From the NCBI GenBank assembly GCA_022508825.1, contig JAFLUI010000013.1:1-34248 (forward strand): DNA of 34,248 nt, written 5' to 3'. This document shows, in pieces, positions 24,015 to 31,637 of the stretch (position 1 is the stretch's first letter; each line of letters begins with the position of its first letter). The DNA is from Oscillospiraceae bacterium. GTDB taxonomy: Bacteria; Bacillota; Clostridia; Oscillospirales; Ruminococcaceae. Under the pieces are notes generated by a model. The model was not told the DNA's origin and did not search any database. It saw nothing but the letters and a program-made list of their open reading frames with translations. The translations under genes and the position numbers were made by a program.

Positions 24015-25340
24015 GTGGATATGCTTGAAAAATTAGAGATACTTGGCGCTTCCGCCAAATATGACGCTGCCTGCACTTCAAGCGGAGTGGATCGTCCCGG
24101 GGACTTTGACGGCGGGATAGGCAATGCGGTCGCCGCAGGCATCTGTCACAGCTTTGCTTCGGACGGACGGTGCATCTCCCTGCTCAAGATACTTATGACC
24201 AATTTCTGCCTTTACGACTGCAAATACTGCGTGAACCGCCGCAGCAATGACGTTCCCCGTGCAAGATTCACTCCTGAGGAGATCGCCCGTCTTACCATAA
24301 ATTTCTACCGCCGCAATTACATTGAGGGGCTTTTCCTCAGCTCGGGCATCATACAAAGTCCCGACTATACCTGTGAGCAGATGATAGAGGCTCTGTCCCT
24401 GCTTCGTAATGAGTATAAATTCAAGGGATATATCCACGCAAAGGCTATTCCGGGAGCAGACCCCGAGCTGATAAACCGTCTGGGCGCTCTTGCGGACAGG
24501 ATAAGCGTCAATATCGAGCTTCCCTCGCAGAAAAGTCTGGACAGACTGGCTCCGGACAAGTCCAAAAGCTCAATTCTGCTGCCTATGGGACATATCACAC
24601 AGAAGATACGCCAGAACAGCTATGAAATAGTGAAATATAAGTCTGCGCCTAAGTTTGCGCCTGCCGGACAGAGCACCCAGATGATAATAGGGGCAACTCC
24701 TGACAGCGATTTCCAGATACTGCGGCTGTCCGAGGCGATGTACGATAAATACAAGCTGAAACGTGTCTTTTATTCGGCGTATATCCCGGTGGGGGATCAG
24801 AAGCTGCTTCCTCCGGCAGGGACAAAGCCTCCGCTGCTCAGAGAGCACCGTCTTTATCAGGCGGACTGGCTGCTGCGTTTCTACGGCTTCCATGCGGAGG
24901 AAATACTGGACGAGCAGCATCAGGATTTCAACCCGCTGCTTGACCCCAAATGCAACTGGGCTGTCCACCACCCGGAGCAATTTCCCGTGGAGATCAACAA
25001 GGCTCCATATGAGACCCTGCTTCGTGTTCCGGGAATAGGGGTGAAGTCCGCTCAGAGGATAGTTTCTGCCAGACAGAGCGCAAAGCTTGACTATGACGAC
25101 CTGCGAAAGCTTGGAGTGGTGCTGAAACGGGCGAATTACTTCATTCTTTGTAACGGAAAGCGTGCGGAGGGTCTTGTGGTCACCGAAACGGGGATAATGC
25201 GGCAGCTTATGTCCGCCAGCACGGTAAAGGAGCTTGAACAGCGGGGCAGCTTCGGGGAGCAGCTCTCCCTTTTCGATGATGAAAAAAACACCCTGCCTAC
25301 TGTGGAGGATACACTGAAATGTTTAACGGGCGAGATGTGA
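24015..25340 (+). CDS. putative DNA modification/repair radical SAM protein (TIGR03916 type)
   Basis: 441 residues. GTG at 24015 is chosen: GGGAGG lies 7 bases upstream and the protein then begins (V/M)DMLEKLEILGASAKYDAACTSSG, the family's typical start. The radical SAM cluster motif is NFCLYDCKYC (Cys near 65, 69, 72), followed by FLSSGI (SAM-binding region) and IHAKAIPGAD. The C-terminus holds a helix-hairpin-helix DNA-binding motif (VPGIGVKSAQRIV, near 337). The family is described as a probable DNA repair or modification enzyme and is almost always paired with the DUF4130 protein, as here: the two genes overlap by 22 bases. The reaction is not known. An SOS-like box at the promoter agrees with a repair role. 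Confidence 0.88.
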   Translation: MDMLEKLEILGASAKYDAACTSSGVDRPGDFDGGIGNAVAAGICHSFASDGRCISLLKILMTNFCLYDCKYCVNRRSNDVPRARFTPEEIARLTINFYRRNYIEGLFLSSGIIQSPDYTCEQMIEALSLLRNEYKFKGYIHAKAIPGADPELINRLGALADRISVNIELPSQKSLDRLAPDKSKSSILLPMGHITQKIRQNSYEIVKYKSAPKFAPAGQSTQMIIGATPDSDFQILRLSEAMYDKYKLKRVFYSAYIPVGDQKLLPPAGTKPPLLREHRLYQADWLLRFYGFHAEEILDEQHQDFNPLLDPKCNWAVHHPEQFPVEINKAPYETLLRVPGIGVKSAQRIVSARQSAKLDYDDLRKLGVVLKRANYFILCNGKRAEGLVVTETGIMRQLMSASTVKELEQRGSFGEQLSLFDDEKNTLPTVEDTLKCLTGEM

Positions 25341-26116
25341 TATACGTCTATGACGGCAGCTTTGAAGGGCTTCTGAGCTGTGTTTTTGAAAGCTTTTCCA
25401 GACGGGAGCTTCCTGCGGGGGTAACAGCGGAGGAGGACGCTCAGCTTACATTTTCGGAGGTGCTTCATGTGGACACAGACCCGGAAAAAGCAAAACGGGT
25501 GGCGGCAGCCATCCCGAAAAAGATATCGTCTCAGGCGGCAGAGCTGGTGCGGACAGGCTTTCTTTCCTGTGCAGAGGACAAAGACCTGCTTATCCTGACC
25601 TATCTGCAGAAAGGCTTTCAGATTGGAAAAGCCATCGACAATATGCTTGCGGATGACACAGTGAACGCTCTTAATAAGGCTGTCCAGCACTGTACAGGCG
25701 AGGCGCACAAGTTCATGGGCTTCCTGCGCTTTTCCGACTTTGACGGGTACCTTGCGGCGGTCATTGAGCCGAAAAACAGAGTCATACCTCTTATCGCAGG
25801 ACATTTTGCAGAACGTATGCCTCATGAAAATTTTCTTATCTATGACAAGACCCATCGGATGGCAGCAATATATTATTCCTATAAAATGGAATTTGCAGAG
25901 GGTATCGACTTTGAAATGCCCTCTGCAAGCACAGAGGAGGAGCGATACCGGGAGCTGTGGCGGGGCTTTTACAAAGCTATAGGCATAGAGGAGAGGGAAA
26001 ATCCCCGATGCCGCATGAGTATGATGCCCAAGAGATACTGGAACAATATGACAGAAATGCAGGGTGAGACGGGTGATAAAGACGCAAATATGAAATATTT
26101 ACTAATTAACAATTGA
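25319..26116 (+). CDS. DUF4130 (TIGR03915-type) putative DNA metabolism protein
   Basis: 265 residues, beginning MFNGRDVIYVYDGSFEGLLSCVFESF, the family's hallmark start; GGAGG lies 10 bases before ATG 25319. Other family segments are AHKFMGFLRFSDFDGYLAAVIEPKN (about 135-160) and HFAERMPHENFLIYDKTHRMAAIY. The same domain is found fused to UdgX-type uracil-DNA-binding proteins, which ties it to base-damage handling. It overlaps the radical SAM gene and is certainly co-expressed. The last ~15 residues run into AT-rich DNA and may be a recent extension of the reading frame. Confidence 0.87.
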   Translation: MFNGRDVIYVYDGSFEGLLSCVFESFSRRELPAGVTAEEDAQLTFSEVLHVDTDPEKAKRVAAAIPKKISSQAAELVRTGFLSCAEDKDLLILTYLQKGFQIGKAIDNMLADDTVNALNKAVQHCTGEAHKFMGFLRFSDFDGYLAAVIEPKNRVIPLIAGHFAERMPHENFLIYDKTHRMAAIYYSYKMEFAEGIDFEMPSASTEEERYRELWRGFYKAIGIEERENPRCRMSMMPKRYWNNMTEMQGETGDKDANMKYLLINN

Positions 26117-26157
26117 ATATTTGCGGATTATTGATTGATTATTTGCTAAATTATGTA

Positions 26158-26907
26158 TCACGATTCTGATACTGACTCGGTTTCTGCTTCAGGCTCTGCT
26201 TTGGAAAGGGTTATTTTCAAAGCTTCCGCGATTTCTTTATGCTGTGCATCGGTAAGAGAGTCGCTTTCAAATTCTGCGGCGATGTAAACTCCTGCAGAGG
26301 TATCCTGCATTATTATTCCCTTGTTGAGCTTTTCGCCGTTGCTGTCATTGAATGTATTGGAATAATACACATCTGTCAGTGCAGCTTCGCAGGTATCAGA
26401 GCTTTGCACGGTCTCGTATCTTTCCCGAACATTGAACTGATACCCGTTGCCAAGAGCTATCTGATTATAGACTGCAGCGGGAATTTTAAACTCATCCTCG
26501 GACAGCTCGGGGATAACATTGTATCCGACAGCTCCGACACAGTTATTGTTTTCATCGTAGATATACCGCGTGGAGAAGGCACCGAGGTTAAGAAATTTTG
26601 CTCCGGCAGGACAGTCATCTTTAACGTCCCAGCCTGACGGAAGCATGAGGCTTGCGGTAAATGGGTCTACGGAAAGGATATCTTTATTGTAGTCGGTCAT
26701 TTCGTCCTTTCCCGAGGGGAATTCCAGTATCAGTTCAGTCCATTCGCTTTCCGTGGTTTCATTTATTTCGGATGCTGTGACTTCTGTGCCGGAGCTTTTC
26801 GAAGCGGATACATCCGGCGCGGAGTTATCGGCTGGTGTTTCGGAGCATCCCGAAAAAGTAAGGGCTGCTGCAAGTGCTGCCGTTAAAAGAAAAGAGGTGG
26901 TTTTCAT
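26158..26907 (-). CDS. lipoprotein of unknown function
   Basis: 249 residues. MKTTSFLLTAALAAALTFSGC is a lipoprotein signal with Cys at 21, followed by a Ser/Thr/Asp-rich spacer (about 22-60) and one globular domain, then an acidic tail (EPEAETESVSES). The domain has no motif I recognise; its alternating hydrophobic strands and IPAAVYNQIALGNGYQF segment are like small surface-exposed lipoprotein domains of Clostridia. ATG 26907 has AGGGGGA 8 bases upstream. It is transcribed alone from a divergent promoter region shared with the TerB-N operon. Likely held on the outer face of the membrane. Confidence 0.8.
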   Translation of the reverse strand: MKTTSFLLTAALAAALTFSGCSETPADNSAPDVSASKSSGTEVTASEINETTESEWTELILEFPSGKDEMTDYNKDILSVDPFTASLMLPSGWDVKDDCPAGAKFLNLGAFSTRYIYDENNNCVGAVGYNVIPELSEDEFKIPAAVYNQIALGNGYQFNVRERYETVQSSDTCEAALTDVYYSNTFNDSNGEKLNKGIIMQDTSAGVYIAAEFESDSLTDAQHKEIAEALKITLSKAEPEAETESVSES

Positions 26908-26941
26908 GTGTATATCCCCCTGAATTACTGATGTTTTCTAA

Positions 26942-26971
26942 ATTATATCATTCGCCTGTCCGGTAAGTCAA
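26942..26971 (-). promoter_or_regulatory. promoter of the lipoprotein gene
   Basis: On the minus strand: TTGACT (26971-26966), 18 bp, TATAAT (26947-26942), about 35 bases before the start codon. Confidence 0.7.
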
Positions 26972-27078
26972 TAAAAGAGAGAAAACTGTATCCAAACTGT
27001 AAATCTTGTTACTGATTTGTAATTGAATGTTACCGGTATGAAATAAATTATCACATAAATGATATTTTACACTATTAA

Positions 27079-27107
27079 TTGACATTCTTAGCTATAAGTG
27101 TTATACT
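27079..27107 (+). promoter_or_regulatory. promoter of the TerB-N/BrxD-like operon
   Basis: TTGACA (27079-27084), exactly 17 bp, TATACT (27102-27107), about 32 bases before the TTG start; nearly consensus, suggesting steady expression. No operator-like repeat was seen around it. Confidence 0.8.
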
Positions 27108-27139
27108 AAAAACAGAACATTTTTTCTGGGGGCGATGTT

Positions 27140-28753
27140 TTGTCAAATATAGATGTTATAAAGATCATCGAGACAGTAATGGCAAATGTGATGCAGAAAA
27201 CCGCATTTCAGGACACTGTCTACAAGGACGAGCCTATCATCTTCAAAGCCTCCCAGATGAACAGCTATGTCCCTGACGAAATAAGGGAAATGAAAAAGCT
27301 TGCCGAAGACCGTCTTGTCCGCTTCGATACAAAGGAGTACACCTTCTACCGTCAGGCAAAGCTGATGGAGAACTATCGGGACGATCTGGACTACAACGGC
27401 GAATTTTTCAGCTATTTCCCCACCTATACCTCAATGAGCGACAAGCAGCTCCGGGGATACTTTTCATGGCGCACCAAGGTTCGTGACGGGGATATAAGGA
27501 AAACCTCCCTGTCCTTTGTTTTTGTCTATATTTACGAGCTTATCCACCTTATCGGTTCGGAATTTCCCGAGGAGGGCTTCTATAAATTAAGGGATTTCTG
27601 CAGCGCATATGGGGAGATTGAACCAAAGATACTCCGCTATTCAAATAGCTGGCTGGTGGATTTCGCAGTGTACTACGATCTTGACAAATCCCTGATCGAG
27701 GACTATATCGACTCGGATTTTGACACTAACCTGTCCATCCTGAACGATTATGAGTCCCATTCGGAGGAGGAGCTTTTTGAGGCTGTCTGCGGGGTGTCCT
27801 CATATAATATCCGGAACTCAAAGCTGTGGCAGAAGTATCCCGAGGACATAAAGACCGTCGTTTGTGAGGTCTACAGGCAGCTTTCGGCGTACAATCTCAA
27901 AAACCGGAAAAAAAGCCTGTGCGAAAGGCTTTTCGGCACTAAAATGGAAATGAGCTGCCATATTTTTGAATCCGCAGTATTTTTCGATCACCGGAAGCAC
28001 GAAGACTACACCTATGAAATAAACGGCTCCTACAAATATTCCTGTCGGGACGGCAAGTGGTACTGTGAAAAATACTACGGCAGCCGGGGCAAAAACAAGT
28101 GGCTGGGGGACGTTATCAAGTCCGTCGACAGCATTATGCGTCAGAAGCTTGATTTCGGACACCCTATTGCCTGTCCCTGCGACACAAAATGGGTTTTGAC
28201 CATCATAAACAAAGCCATAGACGGTCTTGCAGAGCTGAAAAGGAAAAAAGCCGCTGCCGTAATAGAGATAGACGTCTCCAAGCTTGCGGATATAAGAAAA
28301 TCCGCAGACATTACCCGTGACAGGCTTATGACCGACGAGGAGCGGGGCGAAGCTGAATACAGGGAGTCCCGGGAGGCTGTGCGGGCGGAGACGGTCACCG
28401 AAGCGGCGAAAGTCTCTGCACCGGAGGTCACCGGGACGGCGGAGCCTCACTTTGCGTCTGTTGAGGAAGTCTCCGCTGTGGAAACTTCTGCTGTGCCTGT
28501 TTCGGAGGTTCCTGCATTGGAGCCCGTCCCTGCGGTCAACGACTTTCCCCTTGACGAAAACGAGCGTGCCTTCATGCGCAGCCTGCTTTACGGGGAGAGC
28601 TTTAACAGCAGGATAATGCCGTCCCTGCTGGCGGATTCCATAAACGAGAAGCTTTTCGATATGTTCGGAGACATTGTAATAGATTTTTCCGGGGGAGTCC
28701 CCGAGCTCATAGAGGACTACATCGGCGAGCTGAAAGGAATGATACCTGAATGA
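27140..28753 (+). CDS. TerB-N/TerB-C domain protein
   Basis: 537 residues from a TTG start with GGGGGCG about 7 bases upstream. The TerB-N domain (about 60-260) shows FFSYFPTYTSMSDKQLRGYF then SWRTKVR and VYIYELIHLIG, the conserved 'YFP..... LS..Q...Y..WR....G......YiflYiyEl' pattern. A middle region (about 260-380) is followed by a charged, Glu/Val/Ala-rich linker and a C-terminal TerB-C domain (about 470-537; FMRSLLYGE, SINEKLFDMFGD, IEDYIGELK). It is soluble. These domains are not classic tellurite resistance factors; comparative genomics ties them to DNA-processing modules. The last bases overlap the next ATG (ATGA), so it is translationally coupled to the BrxD-like ATPase. Likely a partner or regulator of that ATPase. 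Confidence 0.85.
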   Translation: MSNIDVIKIIETVMANVMQKTAFQDTVYKDEPIIFKASQMNSYVPDEIREMKKLAEDRLVRFDTKEYTFYRQAKLMENYRDDLDYNGEFFSYFPTYTSMSDKQLRGYFSWRTKVRDGDIRKTSLSFVFVYIYELIHLIGSEFPEEGFYKLRDFCSAYGEIEPKILRYSNSWLVDFAVYYDLDKSLIEDYIDSDFDTNLSILNDYESHSEEELFEAVCGVSSYNIRNSKLWQKYPEDIKTVVCEVYRQLSAYNLKNRKKSLCERLFGTKMEMSCHIFESAVFFDHRKHEDYTYEINGSYKYSCRDGKWYCEKYYGSRGKNKWLGDVIKSVDSIMRQKLDFGHPIACPCDTKWVLTIINKAIDGLAELKRKKAAAVIEIDVSKLADIRKSADITRDRLMTDEERGEAEYRESREAVRAETVTEAAKVSAPEVTGTAEPHFASVEEVSAVETSAVPVSEVPALEPVPAVNDFPLDENERAFMRSLLYGESFNSRIMPSLLADSINEKLFDMFGDIVIDFSGGVPELIEDYIGELKGMIPE

Positions 28754-30093
28754 AAATACCCAAAAGAATAGCCTCTACCGTGATAAATTCCCTTAAAGGC
28801 GGTGTCGTGCCCCGTATCGGGCTTCCATATATTGCCGTTGGCAGAGAGACAGAAATAAACGCCCTCCTCCACGATGTGGACATCATTTCGGACGGAGGGG
28901 CGTCTTTTCGATTTATAGTAGGAAAATACGGCAGCGGAAAAAGCTTCCTGCTCCAGACTATCAGGAATTACGTCATGGACAGGAATTTCGTTGTTGCAGA
29001 CGCTGACCTGTCCCCGGAGCGCCGTCTGCAGGGCACAAAGGGTCAGGGACTTGCCACCTACAAGGAGCTTATACGGAATATGTCTACCAAGACCCGTCCC
29101 GAGGGCGGTGCGCTGACCCTCATCCTTGACAGGTGGATAAGCTCCGTCCAGAGCGAGACTGCGTCCGAAAGCGGTCCGAACGCTGAAAGCGGTCTTGACA
29201 CGGAAAGTCCCGAATTTGCGGCTGCCGTGGAAAAGAAGATATACTCTGTCATAAGCTCTCTTAATGATATGGTTCACGGATTTGATTTTGCCAAGCTGCT
29301 TACACTGTACTACAGAGCCCACATTGACGGTGATGACGAGACCAAGGCAAAGGTGGTCAAATGGTTCAGGGGGGAGTATCACGGCAAGACCGAGGCAAGA
29401 TCGGAGCTTGGGGTAAATATCGTCATTACTGACGATGACTGGTACGAGTACATCAAAATTTTTGCTTTCTTCCTGAAACAGGCAGGCTATAACGGTATGC
29501 TGATACTCATTGACGAGCTGGTGAACATCTACAAGATACCCAACAGCATCACCCGTCAGTACAATTACGAAAAGATACTTACCATGTATAACGACACCCT
29601 GCAGGGCAAGGCTCAGTATCTTGGCATCATCATGTGCGGCACGCCACAGTGTATCGAGGACACCAGACGGGGCGTCTACAGCTATGAAGCGCTGCGGTCA
29701 CGTCTTGCGGAGGGACGCTTCGGCAGGGAGGAGGGGCTTAAGGATATGCTTGCCCCCGTGATAAAGCTGCTTCCCCTGACCAACGAGGAAATGCTGGTGC
29801 TTATTGAAAAGCTGGCGGACATCCATGCAGAGCTTTTCGACTATGAGCGTGTTCTGGGCGAGGCGGAGCTTATCGCGTTTATCAAGATAGAGTTCGGACG
29901 TATCGGCGCGGACACGAACATCACTCCCCGTGAGGTGATACGGGACTTTATCGAGCTTCTTAACATTGTTTACCAGAATCCGCAGGTCAACGTGACGGAG
30001 CTTTTGAACTCCGAGAGCTTTGAGTTTGCCAAGTCAGGGGCTAACGGGGATGATGACGGTTCAGACGGGGAATTTGCGGAGTTTAATGTTTAG
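28750..30093 (+). CDS. BrxD-like (DUF2791) ATPase
   Basis: 447 residues. It begins with MKIPKRIASTVINSLKGGVVPRIGL and a GRETEI segment typical of the DUF2791/BrxD family, then Walker A VGKYGSGKSFLLQ (about 57-69), a DADLSPERRL segment near 93 and Walker B GMLILIDEL (about 249-257). An Arg-rich RSRLAEGRFG near 316 may hold arginine-finger residues. BrxD is one of the two genes of unknown role that mark BREX type 2, next to the Lhr-like helicase BrxHI; such a helicase follows in this operon. No BrxC, PglX or PglZ is present in the window. It is translationally coupled to the TerB-N/C gene. Predicted role: ATP-driven DNA engagement together with the helicase. Confidence 0.85.
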   Translation: MKIPKRIASTVINSLKGGVVPRIGLPYIAVGRETEINALLHDVDIISDGGASFRFIVGKYGSGKSFLLQTIRNYVMDRNFVVADADLSPERRLQGTKGQGLATYKELIRNMSTKTRPEGGALTLILDRWISSVQSETASESGPNAESGLDTESPEFAAAVEKKIYSVISSLNDMVHGFDFAKLLTLYYRAHIDGDDETKAKVVKWFRGEYHGKTEARSELGVNIVITDDDWYEYIKIFAFFLKQAGYNGMLILIDELVNIYKIPNSITRQYNYEKILTMYNDTLQGKAQYLGIIMCGTPQCIEDTRRGVYSYEALRSRLAEGRFGREEGLKDMLAPVIKLLPLTNEEMLVLIEKLADIHAELFDYERVLGEAELIAFIKIEFGRIGADTNITPREVIRDFIELLNIVYQNPQVNVTELLNSESFEFAKSGANGDDDGSDGEFAEFNV

Positions 30094-30108
30094 CGGGGAG
30101 AAATTACT

Positions 30109-30471
30109 GTGAATAACCAAGATTTTGAAAGAAATTTCGTTTCTATCCTGAGTTTATTAGGCGTAAATGATCCTCAGAACAGAGTATATATTGTCAGTCC
30201 CGTTACTGAAGAAAATAAAAATCACAATGAATTTGATGATATGATAAAGCATTTTGGGGTTCCCAAAACGCGGAAATTGACCTTCAATGAGTTTATAAAG
30301 CTGTTTACATTAAAAGAGGGCTATTACCCTTGCTGGATGGAGATAGTCAATGTTGATTCTGATATTATCATTAATACAAGCGTCAGAATGAGAAAGCTTA
30401 AAGAAACAAAATGTATGGGTGAATATCATCCGTTTTATTCCGGGATTATTATTCAAGGCGAAAACCAATAA
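30109..30471 (+). CDS. hypothetical protein
   Basis: 120 residues, not recognised; soluble, no metal motif or membrane segment. It starts at GTG 30109 with GGGGAG about 9 bases upstream and 15 bases after the ATPase stop, so it sits in the same transcript. It is much more AT-rich than the ATPase before it, and with the next gene looks like inserted DNA. Segments such as MIKHFGVPKTRKLTFNEF suggest a small helical fold. Possible accessory or immunity-type cargo; no evidence decides. Confidence 0.7.
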   Translation: MNNQDFERNFVSILSLLGVNDPQNRVYIVSPVTEENKNHNEFDDMIKHFGVPKTRKLTFNEFIKLFTLKEGYYPCWMEIVNVDSDIIINTSVRMRKLKETKCMGEYHPFYSGIIIQGENQ

Positions 30472-30499
30472 ATCGTGTCTATCAAAGGATATTTTATGT

Positions 30500-31057
30500 A
30501 TGGATATAAATGAACGAATTCAGGATAAGCGTCACGCTAAAGACCCGAATAATTTTAAATATGCAAAGCTAAAAATATATGCTCCCGAAAAAAGCGACCT
30601 GCATGAAATAACCCTGACCTGTATAAAGGCACTTGACCATAATGGAGCATGGAATTTTGATATACAGAGCATTGACGATGAAAACACGAATATCGTCACA
30701 TTTAAATATAACGGGACTATAGCCGCCTTGGACGCGGTTCAGAAGCTGCACTTTAATGGTGAGCACACTATAAAATTTGAATGGGATGATATGAAACAAA
30801 CATATCATATCGGAGAATGTCCGGTATGCAGAAAATACGGGAGAATGGAATTATATTATGATCTGTCATCCGGTAAAATTTCAGCAATTTGCGAAGAATG
30901 TGAATTGGAATTTGATTCGATAGACGATTATAAAAAAGCTGTTAATGGTCATCGGGATCTATGCTGTTCCAATACTGATACTATGCCGCTCGTCAGACCG
31001 GCTTCTTTGGAGGAGATCAAACGTTCAGAATGGTATCCTTTTGTGACAGATAAATAA
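30500..31057 (+). CDS. hypothetical zinc-ribbon protein
   Basis: 185 residues from ATG 30500 (AAAGGA 10 bases before); a longer reading starts inside the preceding gene without a ribosome site. The middle part carries ECPVC and, about 25 residues on, CEEC, a four-Cys zinc ribbon (near 117-145). The N-terminal part is beta-rich (KYAKLKIYAPEKSDLHEITLT). No family recognised. AT-rich like its predecessor and unlike the flanking ATPase and helicase genes. It lies 28 bases after the preceding gene. Confidence 0.68.
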   Translation: MDINERIQDKRHAKDPNNFKYAKLKIYAPEKSDLHEITLTCIKALDHNGAWNFDIQSIDDENTNIVTFKYNGTIAALDAVQKLHFNGEHTIKFEWDDMKQTYHIGECPVCRKYGRMELYYDLSSGKISAICEECELEFDSIDDYKKAVNGHRDLCCSNTDTMPLVRPASLEEIKRSEWYPFVTDK

Positions 31058-31132
31058 ATTTAGGTTTTCCTGACTGTGATAATATTTATATTGGCAGAAT
31101 GATAAACAATAATTTATGGAAGTGATCCGGAA

Positions 31133-31609
31133 ATGGAAAAAGACTGGCTGTTTACATCAGAGGAATACATCTGCGACGTCAGAACAGTTGGCGTACTGAT
31201 AAACGACGGAAAAATACTTGTCCAGAGAGACCGTGACGGCAGCGAATACGCTCTGCCGGGCGGTCACATTAAGATAGGCGAGACATTGGAAGCCGGTCTT
31301 ATCCGTGAGTTCAAAGAGGAAACGGGAGCAGACATAAAATGCAGCCGTCTTCTCTGGAGCGAGGAGTGCTTCTGGTCATGGGACGGCAAGCAGGCGCATA
31401 ATCTTGCTTTCTACTATCTGATAGAGCTGACAAACGGCAGTGCCATCCCGGACACAGGCGAATTTGTCTCACACAAGGACAACTGCAATGTGGTCATCGG
31501 CTGGATGCCCACCCAAAAGATACAGGATATTACCATTTATCCGGAATTTCTGAAAAAAGAGATACACGATTTAAACAAGCCGATACAGCACTTTATTTCT
31601 AGAAGCTGA
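31133..31609 (+). CDS. Nudix hydrolase
   Basis: 158 residues. Nudix hydrolases cleave nucleoside diphosphates linked to another group. The Nudix box is complete: G-G-H-I-K-I-G-E, then T-L-E-A-G-L-I, then R-E-F-K-E-E-T-G (about 43-64), with the catalytic R-E-x-x-E-E. The preceding strands (RTVGVLINDGKILVQRDRDG, YALPGG) are normal for the fold. Substrate cannot be told from the box. It ends 28 bases before the helicase start, and its base composition is closer to the helicase than to the two small genes before it, so it might be an original member of the operon. Confidence 0.9.
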   Translation: MEKDWLFTSEEYICDVRTVGVLINDGKILVQRDRDGSEYALPGGHIKIGETLEAGLIREFKEETGADIKCSRLLWSEECFWSWDGKQAHNLAFYYLIELTNGSAIPDTGEFVSHKDNCNVVIGWMPTQKIQDITIYPEFLKKEIHDLNKPIQHFISRS

Positions 31610-31637
31610 GTGCTTGTCAAACCGAAAGGATACCGCT

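Noticed and set aside
30419..30499. N-terminal extension of the zinc-ribbon gene
   Set aside because: It overlaps the end of the preceding gene in another frame and has no ribosome site; AAAGGA serves the ATG at 30500.
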